From contig JANQFX010000011.1 in NCBI GenBank assembly GCA_028277725.1, forward strand, positions 29,270 through 93,269: a stretch of 64,000 nucleotides of DNA, read 5' to 3'. The notes under the pieces are model-generated. The model worked only from the letters and a program-made list of their open reading frames with translations, searched no databases and was not told the DNA's origin. The DNA is from Thiohalocapsa sp. (GTDB lineage Bacteria; Pseudomonadota; Gammaproteobacteria; Chromatiales; Chromatiaceae). Shown here in pieces: positions 1-8,931 of this stretch (positions are counted from its first letter, which is position 1; each line of letters begins with the position of its first letter). The position numbers and the translations under genes are program-made.

Positions 1-1254
1 CTGCGGTGGGATGGCCGCCAGGCGGTGCTCTTCGACATCCCCAATCGTCAGTACCACCTGTTCGGCGCCACCGTGCTGCCGCAGGATTTCTGGATGCTGT
101 CGTTGCTGTTGCTGTTCTTCGCCATCCTGCTCGCGGTCGCGACCGCGCTGGCGGGGCGGGTGTACTGCGGCTACTTCTGCTTCCAGACCGTGTGGACCGA
201 TGTCTTCACCTGGATCGAAGAGAAGCTGGAGGGCAACCCGGCGCAGCGGCGCAGGCTGGATGCGGCCCCGGCCAGTTTCAGCAAGTTCCGGTCCCGGGCG
301 CTCAAGCACCTGATCTGGGTGCTGATCGGCTTCGCCACGGGCTTCAGCTTCGTCGCGTGGTTCTATGGGGCGGGGAAGCTCTGGTCCGATTTCTTCGTCG
401 GCGAGGCGAACGCGGCCGTCTATGCCTCCGTTGCCTTGTTCACTGTCGGCACCTATGTGCTGGCGGGTTGGCTACGTGAGCAAACCTGCTTCTGGCTCTG
501 CCCCTATGCCCGTATCCAGGGCGTGATGCTGGACCCGACCACCGTGGTTCCCACCTACGATGAGCAGCGTGGCGAGCCGCGCGGGCGCATGAAGAAGGGG
601 GAGACGGAGGGCAATCGAAGCACTGGGGATTGTGTGGACTGCAATCAGTGCGTGGCGGTCTGCCCGACCGGCGTGGATATCCGCCAGGGGCAGCAGGAGG
701 GCTGCATCACCTGTGGGCTCTGTATCGATGCCTGCAACTCCGTCATGGACAAGATCGGGCGCCCGAGGGGGTTGGTTCGCTATGCGTCCCTGGACGAGAT
801 CGAGGGCAAGCCCGTCCCGGCGATGTTCGCCCGGCCCCGGGTGTGGGTCTATGGGGCTATCCTGGTGATCGCGTTGAGCGGCATCATGTACGGTTTCTCG
901 ACCCTTGCGGCCATCGAACTGAAGGTGCTGCATGAGCGAGCACCGCTGTTCGTTCAACTCAGCGATGGATCGATCCAGAACAAGTACACGTTGAAGGTCC
1001 TGAACAAGTCGAACGACGATCTGGCCGTACGCATCTCAGTGGACGCCCCGGTTCCGGTCGTGGTCGTGGGCGCCGAGGAGCCGATCGCGGCCCATCACGG
1101 ACAGGTCACGCCGGCGATGGTCTTCGTGAAGGTCAAGCGCTCGGACCTCGATGGTGAGTCCATGCCCCTGACCTTCGTCGCCGAGGCAGATCTGGCCGAT
1201 GGCTCCACCGTCACCACACCGCGAGAAAGCGCCTTCTTCGGGCCGCGCCCCTGA
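1..1254 (+). CDS. ccoG: Cytochrome c oxidase accessory protein CcoG (FixG), 5'-truncated by window edge
   Basis: The frame is open from the first base (it reads RWDGRQAVLFDIPNR), so the true start lies upstream of the window. CcoG is a membrane ferredoxin-like factor needed for copper delivery and assembly of the cbb3-type oxidase. Several hydrophobic segments precede a double 4Fe-4S module at about 630-755 with clusters CVDCNQCVAVCP and CITCGLCIDAC. One more membrane span follows near 840-910, and then the C-terminal beta-sandwich domain usual for FixG (about 950-1250). It is followed by ccoH, ccoI and ccoS on the same strand, the classical ccoGHIS order, so ccoNOQP probably lies just before this window. 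Identification is secure; only the start is missing. Confidence 0.95.
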   Translation: MRWDGRQAVLFDIPNRQYHLFGATVLPQDFWMLSLLLLFFAILLAVATALAGRVYCGYFCFQTVWTDVFTWIEEKLEGNPAQRRRLDAAPASFSKFRSRALKHLIWVLIGFATGFSFVAWFYGAGKLWSDFFVGEANAAVYASVALFTVGTYVLAGWLREQTCFWLCPYARIQGVMLDPTTVVPTYDEQRGEPRGRMKKGETEGNRSTGDCVDCNQCVAVCPTGVDIRQGQQEGCITCGLCIDACNSVMDKIGRPRGLVRYASLDEIEGKPVPAMFARPRVWVYGAILVIALSGIMYGFSTLAAIELKVLHERAPLFVQLSDGSIQNKYTLKVLNKSNDDLAVRISVDAPVPVVVVGAEEPIAAHHGQVTPAMVFVKVKRSDLDGESMPLTFVAEADLADGSTVTTPRESAFFGPRP

Positions 1255-1336
1255 TGGTGAGCCGCTCGATAGCGCGCCGTCGCCTCGATCGGTCCGGGCG
1301 AGAGGCCAGGAAATTGGAAGCGAGTGAGTAGAAGCG

Positions 1337-1921
1337 ATGTCTGAAGTGGCACAACAGGCCCCCAAGTCGGCCTCCGATCTGATGTCCGGCCAACCCGGCC
1401 AGTCGTCGTCTGCGGACGCCGTCGGCACAGGGCGTCCTCAATCGGCCTGGAAGAGCCCCTGGGTGCTCGGTTGGATCGGGTTGCTCGTCGTCGTGCTTGC
1501 GGTGAATATCACCATGGTCGTGCTGGCGATCTCGACCAACCCCGGACTGATTCGCGCCGATTACTACGAGCGCGGCCGAGATGTGGAGCAGACCATCATC
1601 ACGCGACTCGCATCCGGGCCCAACTGGACGACGCAGATCGATACCCCGGCGGGCGTTAGGGCGGGCGAGCAGACGACCATTCGCTTCTCATTGGTCGATG
1701 CGGTAGGCCAGCCGGTCGCGCTAGACGAGGTGGTCTACTACGCCTATCGTCCGTCCGACGCGACACGGGACTTCTCGGCGTCCATGGTCGAGGGCGGCCC
1801 CGGCCGGTATGAGGTGGAACTGACCTTTCCCCTCGGCGGCATCTGGGACACGGTGGTGTCCATGCGCCAGGGTCGGGAGGACCACACGGTGGCGCAGCGA
1901 ATTAGTGTTGCCCAGCCCTGA
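1337..1921 (+). CDS. ccoH: FixH family protein (CcoH)
   Basis: This 194-residue protein has a hydrophilic N-terminal tail of about 35 residues, one membrane anchor (WVLGWIGLLVVVLAVNITMV) and a periplasmic beta-rich domain. The motif ADYYERGRDVEQ directly after the anchor is typical of FixH. FixH/CcoH supports cbb3 oxidase assembly together with the CcoI copper ATPase. It sits 82 bp after ccoG and 73 bp before ccoI. The N-terminal tail is longer than in many FixH proteins, so a later start is possible, but no better-placed ribosome site was seen. Confidence 0.88.
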   Translation: MSEVAQQAPKSASDLMSGQPGQSSSADAVGTGRPQSAWKSPWVLGWIGLLVVVLAVNITMVVLAISTNPGLIRADYYERGRDVEQTIITRLASGPNWTTQIDTPAGVRAGEQTTIRFSLVDAVGQPVALDEVVYYAYRPSDATRDFSASMVEGGPGRYEVELTFPLGGIWDTVVSMRQGREDHTVAQRISVAQP

Positions 1922-1994
1922 GCTATGGCCCGGGCATCGTCCGCGACCGCCGTCGTGGACGCTCGCCTGAGCGACGCCCGTCCGACGATCCATC

Positions 1995-4544
1995 GTGTCC
2001 ACGCCTGCGGAAAGCGTTAGCGCGACGCCGTCGCACGAACAGCGCGACGATGCGGCGACGCCCAAGCCCTGTTTCCACTGTGGCTTGCCCGCCGAGGACG
2101 GCATACGGGCCGAGATCGAGGGGCAGATGCGTGGCTTTTGCTGCCATGGGTGCCGGTCCGTCTGCGAGGCCATTCACGCCGCCGGCCTGCAGGGTTTCTA
2201 CCGGCGGACCCCGGAGGGCGTGCTCCTCGGGCCACCCCCGGACCCGCCGAAGGAACTACAACTCTACGACCTGCCGGAGGTGCAGGATGAATTCGTCCGC
2301 GCCTCTGGTGATGCCTGCGAGGTCGATCTGCTGGTCGAGGGCATCCATTGCGCGGCCTGCGTCTGGCTGATCGAGCAGGGGCTCCGGGGCACGGACGGGG
2401 TCGTCGATGCCAGGGTCAACCTGACCGGCCGCCGCCTGCGGCTGCGCTGGGACACTGCGCGAGCGCGACTCTCCGACCTGCTCGAACGTCTGGCCCAACT
2501 CGGCTATGCGGCCGTCCCGTTCGACCCGAAGACGGCCGAGGGCAGCCTCCAGCGCGAGAACCGCAAGCTTCTCTACCGGATGGCCTTCGCGGCCTTCGGT
2601 GCGATGAATCTGATGTGGATCTCCATCGCGCTCTACGCGGGCGCGGACGAGGGTGAGTTCAGGGACCTGTTCCATTGGATCGGCTTTCTGATCGCGACCC
2701 CGACCCTGGCCTATTCGGGCTGGCCCTTCTACCGGGGCGCCTGGCGAGGCCTGCGGCAGCTGCGCCTCGGCATGGATCTGCCCATCGCCATCGGCGCCTC
2801 CATCACCTATCTGTATTCGCTCTATGTGACCATCTCCGGCAGCGGACACGTGTACTGGGACACGGTGGTGAATTTTCTGTTCGTGATCCTTGTCGGCCGC
2901 TACCTGGAGGCCATTTCCAAGCGTCGGGCGGTGTCGGCGACGCAGCGGCTGCTGAACCTGCAACCGCGCGTGGCGACCCTGCTGGTGGATGGCGGCGAGT
3001 CGGTGGTGCCCATCCGGGCCGTGCAGCCCGGCGATCTGCTGCTGGTGCGCCCGGGGGATACCATTCCCGCGGATGGCGTGGTCGAGCAGGGGGAGAGCAG
3101 GGTCGATGAGGCGATGCTCACGGGCGAATCCGTGCCCGTACCGCGACAGGCCGGCGACAGGGTGTCCGCGGGCACACTGAACGGCACCGGGGCGCTGCGG
3201 ATCAGGGTCAGCGCCGTGTTGCGTGACAGCGCCCTCGGACGGATCGTCGAACTGGTCGAGAACGCCCAGTCGAGCAAGGCACCCATCCAGTGCACCGCCG
3301 ATCGGATCGTTCCCTGGTTCGTCGCCGTCACGCTCGGGCTGGCGCTGGTCACCTTCCTGTTCTGGCTGCGCAGCGATGCCGAAACCGCCTTGATGGCGGC
3401 GACCTCTGTGCTCATCATTACCTGTCCCTGCGCCTTCGGACTCGCCACGCCCATGGCGATCGCCGTCGCCTCCGGTACCGGCGCACGTAACGGCATCTTG
3501 GTCAAGACCGGCGAGGTGCTCGAGACCCTGTCCCATATCGACCACTTCGTGTTCGACAAGACCGGCACGATCACCGAGGGTCGGCCGCAGCTGATGGGCT
3601 TGCGCGATGCCTCCGGCAACTGGTCCATGGACGCGCCTGAGCAATGGAGTGCTGAACGTCGCGGGATCCTGGCACGGGTGGCCGCGGTGGAGCGCCTCTC
3701 GGAACATCCCGTCGGGCGCGCTGTCGTGGAGTGCGCCGACGCACTTGGCGTTCCCTATCGGTCGTCCGTGGTCGACGGCTTTGCCGCGGAACCGGGTTTC
3801 GGGGTCCGCGCCTCGGTGGATGGCGTTGCCGTGGCCATAGGGACCGATGCCTGGCTCCAGCGCTGCGGTGTCGAGGCATGGTCCCTGTCTCAAACCGCCC
3901 CGGCGTCGGCGGTGGAGTCCGCTGGTGCCGAGATCCACTGCGCCATCGGCGGCCGTGAGGCGCTGCGCATGCGGCTTGAGGACCGGCCACGGGCGGATGC
4001 CGCAAGTACCATCGCCGCGCTACACGCAGACGGAGTCGAGGTGACCCTGCTCACCGGTGACCGCCGCACCGTCGCAGAGCGAATCGCCGCCGAGATCGGC
4101 GCCGATCGAGTCATCGCGGAAGTGTTGCCGGAGGACAAGGATCGGGTCATCGATCGACTGCGTCGCGGCGGGCAGCGTGTGGCCATGGTCGGCGACGGCA
4201 TCAACGACGCGCCGGCCCTGGTGCGGGCCGATGTGGGCATCGCGGTGGGCAGTGGTACCGATGTGTCCATAGCCAGTGCCGATATCGTGCTCATTGGCGG
4301 CGAGCTGGCGCGGGTACGCGACGCGAGCTACCTGGCGCGGCGCACGCTCCAGACCATCCGCCAGAATATCGGGTTGTCCATCACCTACAATTTGATCATG
4401 GTGCCGCTGGCGATGGCAGCACTCATCACGCCGCTGGTCGCCGCCATCTCGATGCCGCTGAGCTCTCTGGCGGTGATCGGCAACTCCGCGAGGATTCGAC
4501 GCCTCGGCCTGCGACAGCACGTCGCCGGCCCTCGCCATCGTTGA
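1995..4544 (+). CDS. ccoI: Copper-translocating P-type ATPase CcoI (FixI)
   Basis: This P1B-type ATPase (849 aa) exports copper toward the periplasm for the cbb3 oxidase. An N-terminal cysteine-rich domain has CFHCG at residues 26-30 and GFCCHGC near 47-53, as in FixI-type pumps. A heavy-metal-associated domain with CAAC at 119-122 follows, then the membrane segments and the actuator motif TGES near 375. The metal-binding CPC lies in TCPCAFGLATP near 477, the phosphorylation site DKTGT near 520, the SEHP motif near 570 and the hinge GDGINDAPAL near 733. The start is a GTG. All catalytic motifs are intact. Position between ccoH and ccoS distinguishes it from a general CopA detoxification pump. 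Confidence 0.96.
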   Translation: MSTPAESVSATPSHEQRDDAATPKPCFHCGLPAEDGIRAEIEGQMRGFCCHGCRSVCEAIHAAGLQGFYRRTPEGVLLGPPPDPPKELQLYDLPEVQDEFVRASGDACEVDLLVEGIHCAACVWLIEQGLRGTDGVVDARVNLTGRRLRLRWDTARARLSDLLERLAQLGYAAVPFDPKTAEGSLQRENRKLLYRMAFAAFGAMNLMWISIALYAGADEGEFRDLFHWIGFLIATPTLAYSGWPFYRGAWRGLRQLRLGMDLPIAIGASITYLYSLYVTISGSGHVYWDTVVNFLFVILVGRYLEAISKRRAVSATQRLLNLQPRVATLLVDGGESVVPIRAVQPGDLLLVRPGDTIPADGVVEQGESRVDEAMLTGESVPVPRQAGDRVSAGTLNGTGALRIRVSAVLRDSALGRIVELVENAQSSKAPIQCTADRIVPWFVAVTLGLALVTFLFWLRSDAETALMAATSVLIITCPCAFGLATPMAIAVASGTGARNGILVKTGEVLETLSHIDHFVFDKTGTITEGRPQLMGLRDASGNWSMDAPEQWSAERRGILARVAAVERLSEHPVGRAVVECADALGVPYRSSVVDGFAAEPGFGVRASVDGVAVAIGTDAWLQRCGVEAWSLSQTAPASAVESAGAEIHCAIGGREALRMRLEDRPRADAASTIAALHADGVEVTLLTGDRRTVAERIAAEIGADRVIAEVLPEDKDRVIDRLRRGGQRVAMVGDGINDAPALVRADVGIAVGSGTDVSIASADIVLIGGELARVRDASYLARRTLQTIRQNIGLSITYNLIMVPLAMAALITPLVAAISMPLSSLAVIGNSARIRRLGLRQHVAGPRHR

Positions 4545-4622
4545 GTCCCTGGCACCAAGAACACCTCAGGCGCGTCGACGGGTCTCGCCCGGCGCGCGCT
4601 ACGAACGCAGACGGAGCTTCCG

Positions 4623-4805
4623 ATGGAAGTGATCTACGGCCTGATTCCCGGCATGCTGATCCTCGGCCTCGTCGCCGTCGGCGTGCTCTTCTGGGCGGCC
4701 CGGAGTGGGCAGTTCGAGGACCTGGACGGCGACGGCCAGCGCATCCTGATGGACGATGACGTGGACGAGCGCGACGCCCGGCGCTTTCCCGATGCGGACG
4801 CCTGA
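4623..4805 (+). CDS. ccoS: cbb3-type cytochrome oxidase assembly protein CcoS
   Basis: This 60-residue protein has a single N-terminal membrane span (LIPGMLILGLVAVGVLFWAA), then the family's short acidic tail with SGQFEDLDGDGQRIL and an aspartate-rich end. CcoS is required for insertion of heme and copper into the catalytic subunit of cbb3 oxidase. It is 78 bp after ccoI and ends the accessory operon. The length matches the family. Confidence 0.93.
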   Translation: MEVIYGLIPGMLILGLVAVGVLFWAARSGQFEDLDGDGQRILMDDDVDERDARRFPDADA

Positions 4806-4808
4806 AGC

Positions 4809-5390
4809 CTAAACGTGCCTGGGGTCAGCCGGCGTCCGGCGAAGGCTGGGCAGGTGCAGTCTCAGCGATGGAAGGCTCTCCATCAGGAACCAGGCCAGCG
4901 CGAGCCCTGGCAGTAGCCAGCCGCTGCGCCAGAGATGACGCAGCAGGAGCAGTAGAAACACCGCCAGCGCCAGCTTTCTGCGGTCGATGCGAGTGGGTTG
5001 CAGTAGCCCCGGACCTTGGGCCCATGCGACCGACTGTGATCGATCTTCCGGTGGTTCCGGTTCTGCTCCATGCAATGGTCCGTGCGCCGATCCGTGTCGA
5101 TGCTCGGCGTCCATTGCCCTGTGCGCCAGCCTGGCGTCGAGGCCGGCTCGCTGCAGCGCCTGCCGCGGATCGGCCCGCGGCCCTTGGTGCGGTGAAGCGA
5201 GTCCGATGGTCAGCGTCGCGATGGCGGGGCTGCAACGCACCGCGGTGATGCCAGGCTGTGCACGTAGCCGGTGGGCCGTATCGTTGAACCAAACCGCGTC
5301 GTTGCGCCTGGTTGGCACGCGCAGACGCAGCCGCGAGCTGCTTGCGTGCAGGGCGAAAGCCCTCTCCAGCTGCCGTGGGCGCGGGTTCAT
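4809..5390 (-). CDS. Possible heavy-metal-associated-domain-like protein
   Basis: This is a 193-aa protein convergent with ccoS; their stops are only a few bases apart. Residues about 20-70 (RLRLRVPTRRNDAVWF followed by a GITAVRCSP segment) resemble the beta-alpha-beta layout of HMA_2-type domains without a CxxC metal motif. The middle is rich in His, Glu and Pro (near 90-115). A hydrophobic segment of about 30 residues (LALAVFLLLLLRHLW, then WLLPGLALAWFLM) suggests one or two C-terminal membrane spans. It may act with the copper/cbb3 group, but that rests only on position and on the weak HMA-like fold. Confidence 0.55.
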   Translation of the reverse strand: MNPRPRQLERAFALHASSSRLRLRVPTRRNDAVWFNDTAHRLRAQPGITAVRCSPAIATLTIGLASPHQGPRADPRQALQRAGLDARLAHRAMDAEHRHGSAHGPLHGAEPEPPEDRSQSVAWAQGPGLLQPTRIDRRKLALAVFLLLLLRHLWRSGWLLPGLALAWFLMESLPSLRLHLPSLRRTPADPRHV

Positions 5391-5403
5391 ACGGGCGGTC
5401 GGG

Positions 5404-6435
5404 CTAGTGCGCTACGTCGGCGCCGAGGTGGAAGGTCAGCCAGGTGTTGAGCGCGAACAGCCCGAACAACGCGAGGCTGGGCCAACTGCCGATGCCCAGC
5501 ACGCGCACGCGTGGGCGCAGGTACACCGCGGCGATGACGATGCCGGTCATGATCATCGCGACCAGGGACGAGGCCATGTGGCCAGAGGAGATGTCCGCGA
5601 AGAATGACCCCTGGGTGTAGACCATATCATCCACCGCGAGCACCAGGATATTGAACATGTTGCTGCCGAGCACGTTGCCGATGGCCATGTCGACGGCGCC
5701 GATTCGCAGTGCCGCCAGCGTTACCACAAGTTCTGGTATCGACGTGCTGAAGGCGGTAAACATGGTGCCGGTGAAGGACTGGTTCCAGTTCATGACCGTC
5801 GCCAGGTCTTCGGAGACGTAGGGTAGCCAGATGCCGGCGGCGATGACCACGGACGCGGCGATGGCGTAGCGGATGGAGACCTCGCGCAGGGAAAGTTGTC
5901 CGAGTCGGTCGGGTTCCTGATCCGTGAACTCCTCCACTTCCTCCTCGCTATAGCCGTGCAGGGTGCGGATGGCGATGATGTAGACGAGCACGATGGTCGG
6001 CGTTGCCCAGGACAGGTGTCCGGCGACGCCGGGGAGGTCCGCCTTGGCTGCGATGAGCCCCAGTGAAGCGATGCCGATGAGTACGATGCCGAAGCCGGCG
6101 GCAATCACGTGTTGGCGCTGCACCCGCGCGAGCACCGGCTGGCGCCGGCTGAATAGGTCCAGCACCGCGAGCAGCACCAGGTTATAGACGCAGCTGCCGA
6201 GCACGTCGCCGGCGGCGATGTCCGGCAGAAGAGCAACGGCCGAGGCCGTGACGCCAGTCGCGAGTTCCGGCAGGGACGTAACGGTGGCGATGAGCACAAG
6301 GCCCACCCAGGAGCCGCCCATGCCGGTCTTATCGGAGATGGAATCACCGTAGTCCGTCAGCTTGACGCCGGCGATGCCGATGAGCAGAACGCAGAGCCCA
6401 AACTGGCTCCAGACAAGGGCGGCGGTGGTCTCCAT
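5404..6435 (-). CDS. Sodium/calcium exchanger family membrane protein (CaCA superfamily)
   Basis: This 343-residue polytopic membrane protein contains the two inverted alpha repeats of cation/Ca2+ exchangers. The first carries SLPELATGVTA with GDVLGSCVYN, the second SIPELVVTLAA with GNVLGSNMFN. A hydrophilic acidic loop between the halves (YSEEEVEEFTDQEPDRL) fits a cytosolic regulatory loop. Family members exchange Ca2+ or other cations for Na+ or H+ across the inner membrane; the real ions cannot be read here. A strong ribosome site (AGAAGGAGG) lies just before the ATG. It is 12 bp downstream of the 614-aa gene on the same strand, so the two may be co-transcribed. Confidence 0.88.
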   Translation of the reverse strand: METTAALVWSQFGLCVLLIGIAGVKLTDYGDSISDKTGMGGSWVGLVLIATVTSLPELATGVTASAVALLPDIAAGDVLGSCVYNLVLLAVLDLFSRRQPVLARVQRQHVIAAGFGIVLIGIASLGLIAAKADLPGVAGHLSWATPTIVLVYIIAIRTLHGYSEEEVEEFTDQEPDRLGQLSLREVSIRYAIAASVVIAAGIWLPYVSEDLATVMNWNQSFTGTMFTAFSTSIPELVVTLAALRIGAVDMAIGNVLGSNMFNILVLAVDDMVYTQGSFFADISSGHMASSLVAMIMTGIVIAAVYLRPRVRVLGIGSWPSLALFGLFALNTWLTFHLGADVAH

Positions 6436-6447
6436 GGGAACCTCCTT

Positions 6448-8292
6448 CTATGATTTGCCAGCGGTGGCCTCGGGCGCGATTGAGGGATCTCCGGTCTTTG
6501 CCGGTGCCGGATAGCTCGGCGGTTGGGTCGGAAACCCCGCCGAGGTCACGGTGAAGCGGCAGAACTCCACGGTGACGTCGTCGAGCGTGCCGACCCGGGC
6601 ACGGGTCAGACGAGAGCCGGTCTTGATGCCGACAATCTCCCCAGGTCGCAGGGTGGTCTGCGGTGGCGTCAAGAGGCCCCAACTGCCGCGCTCTGCCCGG
6701 CTCAACAGGGACGCGAGGGGCTCACCCGTCAGATCGCCCGCGACGAGGGGTGGAGCTGTCGGGTCGTCCGCGCGTGCCGCGGCGGCATCGGAGAGGGCGA
6801 ATAGCCGTGCCGGTGTTGCGAAATTGGCAAGGTCATCGATGTCCAGCAACACCAGGCCGGCCGCGGGGCGGAGGACGCGATTGACCTTGCCGATGCGCGG
6901 TGCCTGCGCCTGCGCCTCACCGAAACCGTAGGCGAGCAGGTTGCCGATTTGCATGCGGTTGGTGAAGCGGGTCTCTTGCGTGCGAATGAGAAGGCGCCCG
7001 CGGGTGTCTTGCAGCACGAACCAAAGGCTGCGCTGGGGAGCGGTCTCGTCCTCGCCGATCACGGCTGAGCGTCGTGCGAACAGGTCCGAGAGTTCATGGC
7101 CCTGCCGAAGGCGCCCGTCGTCACGACGGAACAGGTACGACAGGTGTTCTCGCACCTCTTGGAAGCCCGCGTAGATGCGAAGGTCGCGGTGCTTCGCGGG
7201 TTCGGCCTCGTTCTCCGCCCAGTCGGCGGCCTCGCGCAAATTGCGCTGCAACAGGAAGCAGAAGGCGGTCCGCCGCTCGGTGGCGATGCGCAGCAGACGC
7301 GGAGGCGTTCGAAAGCTGTCGCCCCGCGCCCTGGCCTCATCCATACCTTTGAGGTCGGCGCGGATGCAGGCGGCGAGGTTGTGATGATCGAGCATCAGCG
7401 TGGGGCCGCTGAGCAGGTCGGCGGGTGGCTGTGGCGACGGCGGACCCTCGCTGTAGCAATGGGTGTACAGGTACCAGGGACGTGGGTCCAGTTGCGGGTC
7501 GAAGTCGCGCAGGCGGATCGCGTCCGGCTCGGCGCCGACGTAGGCGTCGAGTCCGATCTGGTCGAGCTCCGGCCAGGCGACATAGTCCAAGAGGTCGTAG
7601 GTGGCCAGGGAGACATAGTGTTGGCGCAGCGAGGCATGGGCGCGCCGGTCGAGGCTCTGGTCGTGACGCGACAGGGTGTCGAGCCCATCATCCACCGGTT
7701 CGCAGGTCCACATGGCGGCGAATACCGTGTGCGCCGTACGCCAGGCCGTCGGGTCGAGTCTGAGGTAGCGTGCACCGGCCAGGCGCTGCCGGTGCTTGAC
7801 GAGTTCGAGTATGCGGCAGGCGCAGCGGTAGATGCGTGGGCGAATGCGCCGGTAGAAGAAGGGGTGTCGTTGATAGTCCTGCGCGAAAACGGACCGGTAG
7901 CCGTCCAGCAATGCGGTCGCACAGCGGTCGTGGAGTTCGAAGGTTTCGCGACGCTCCGGTGGCTCGGGGATGCCTCCGGATGCCTGGATGAGTTGCAGTA
8001 TCAACGGCGCCGACGCGGTGTAGAACTCCTTGGCCAGGCATTCGAGCAACACCATGTGCTTTTCTTCCCCGAGTGGCCAGCGGTTGAGGTTGCCCGCGAT
8101 GGCGTTCAGCTCGCGCAGGTGTTCCTCGGGCGTGGTGCGATGTCGAGCGAGGGATTCGCGCACGCGCTCCGGCGTCAGCGGAGGCCGTTTGCCCCTGCGC
8201 CATCGGTGCAGCATCTCGAAGCGGAGATCCAGGTTCCGGGCGGGAAGGTCGACGCCGAGCCATTCCCGTATTGCCGCCAATGGGTGCTTCAT
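6448..8292 (-). CDS. Conserved-looking protein of unknown function, 614 aa
   Basis: The start chosen is the ATG beginning MKHPLAAIREWLGVD; an upstream extension looks non-coding (low-complexity residues). No signal peptide or clear membrane span is seen. The first two thirds are helical and rich in Arg, Leu and Tyr. The last third is beta-rich: LWFVLQDTRGRLLIRTQETR, then IGKVNRVLRPAAGLVLLDID and GIKTGSRLTRARVGTLDDV, perhaps a PilZ-like or other small barrel. No catalytic motif is recognised. It lies between a DsrC-like gene and the CaCA exchanger, all leftward. Its reading frame and codon use look real, but its function is unknown. Confidence 0.7.
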   Translation of the reverse strand: MKHPLAAIREWLGVDLPARNLDLRFEMLHRWRRGKRPPLTPERVRESLARHRTTPEEHLRELNAIAGNLNRWPLGEEKHMVLLECLAKEFYTASAPLILQLIQASGGIPEPPERRETFELHDRCATALLDGYRSVFAQDYQRHPFFYRRIRPRIYRCACRILELVKHRQRLAGARYLRLDPTAWRTAHTVFAAMWTCEPVDDGLDTLSRHDQSLDRRAHASLRQHYVSLATYDLLDYVAWPELDQIGLDAYVGAEPDAIRLRDFDPQLDPRPWYLYTHCYSEGPPSPQPPADLLSGPTLMLDHHNLAACIRADLKGMDEARARGDSFRTPPRLLRIATERRTAFCFLLQRNLREAADWAENEAEPAKHRDLRIYAGFQEVREHLSYLFRRDDGRLRQGHELSDLFARRSAVIGEDETAPQRSLWFVLQDTRGRLLIRTQETRFTNRMQIGNLLAYGFGEAQAQAPRIGKVNRVLRPAAGLVLLDIDDLANFATPARLFALSDAAAARADDPTAPPLVAGDLTGEPLASLLSRAERGSWGLLTPPQTTLRPGEIVGIKTGSRLTRARVGTLDDVTVEFCRFTVTSAGFPTQPPSYPAPAKTGDPSIAPEATAGKS

Positions 8293-8415
8293 ACGACTGC
8301 TGTTGTTGCTTGGCGGATGGCATTGGCCGACGGCCGATCGCGCCTGCGAAGACGGTCGACCTGTCGGTGCTCGGGGCGCCGGCATCGCGCCGCTGCCCCG
8401 AACATGGGCCCGATG

Positions 8416-8775
8416 CTATTGCACGCTACCGAACGAGCTGTCGGTGGCGCCGGCTGGCGCGTCCAGGCCGGCGAGGCGGCAGCCCTGGGCGATGGGGCCG
8501 CCCGGAAGGATACCGAATAGATATTTGAGCCCGCCTCGATCGTGGAAGCGTTCCTCCAGCGCGTCGTGCACCTGGCGCGCGCTCGGCGCCGCGTCGTCCG
8601 CGAAGAGCCGCTGTAGGGCGCCGATGACGACCCAGTGATCGTCACCCAGGTTCAGCCCCTCCGCACCGGCGACGGACTCGGCGTTCGCCCGGTTCCAGTC
8701 CGCCGGGGCGTTCGGGAAGTTCGGGTCTGTTTCGCGGGCATTGGGATTCAGAATATCTCGCATGGTCTCTGCCAT
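8416..8775 (-). CDS. DsrC/TusE-family protein lacking the penultimate cysteine (RspA-like)
   Basis: The 119-aa product fits the DsrC/TusE fold: the core DDHWVVIGALQRLFADD, then the end motif GGLKYLFGILPGGPIAQGC-RLAGLDAP. DsrC carries two cysteines spaced C-x10-C at its C-terminal arm. Here the inner one (in QGCRLAGL) is present, but the outer position is alanine (PAGATDSS), followed by a short extension. TusE keeps only the outer cysteine; proteins without it have been called RspA (regulatory sulfur-related proteins). It therefore cannot form the DsrC trisulfide in the usual way. The start at 8775 is fixed by AGAGGAG eight bases upstream. No dsr genes are nearby. Confidence 0.85.
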   Translation of the reverse strand: MAETMRDILNPNARETDPNFPNAPADWNRANAESVAGAEGLNLGDDHWVVIGALQRLFADDAAPSARQVHDALEERFHDRGGLKYLFGILPGGPIAQGCRLAGLDAPAGATDSSFGSVQ

Positions 8776-8931
8776 GGTCTCACTCCTCTGATGTTGTCGT
8801 TGTCTGGTTGGATCGGGCGCCAACCTGGCTCCCAGTGGTACTGGAGTGCATCGCGGCCGTCAAGCGGGATTGGCGGCGCGCCCGGTTGCGGTGATGCTCC
8901 GTGGCGTTCCCTCGGGTGGTCGAGGACTCAT

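Noticed and set aside
2256..3938. Long open frame of 560 codons on the minus strand within ccoI
   Set aside because: It is antisense to intact P-type ATPase motifs; the GC-rich third positions create the open frame. The same holds for 22737-24383, 39216-41177, 53378-55120 and the plus-strand frames 7096-8520 and 15073-16233.
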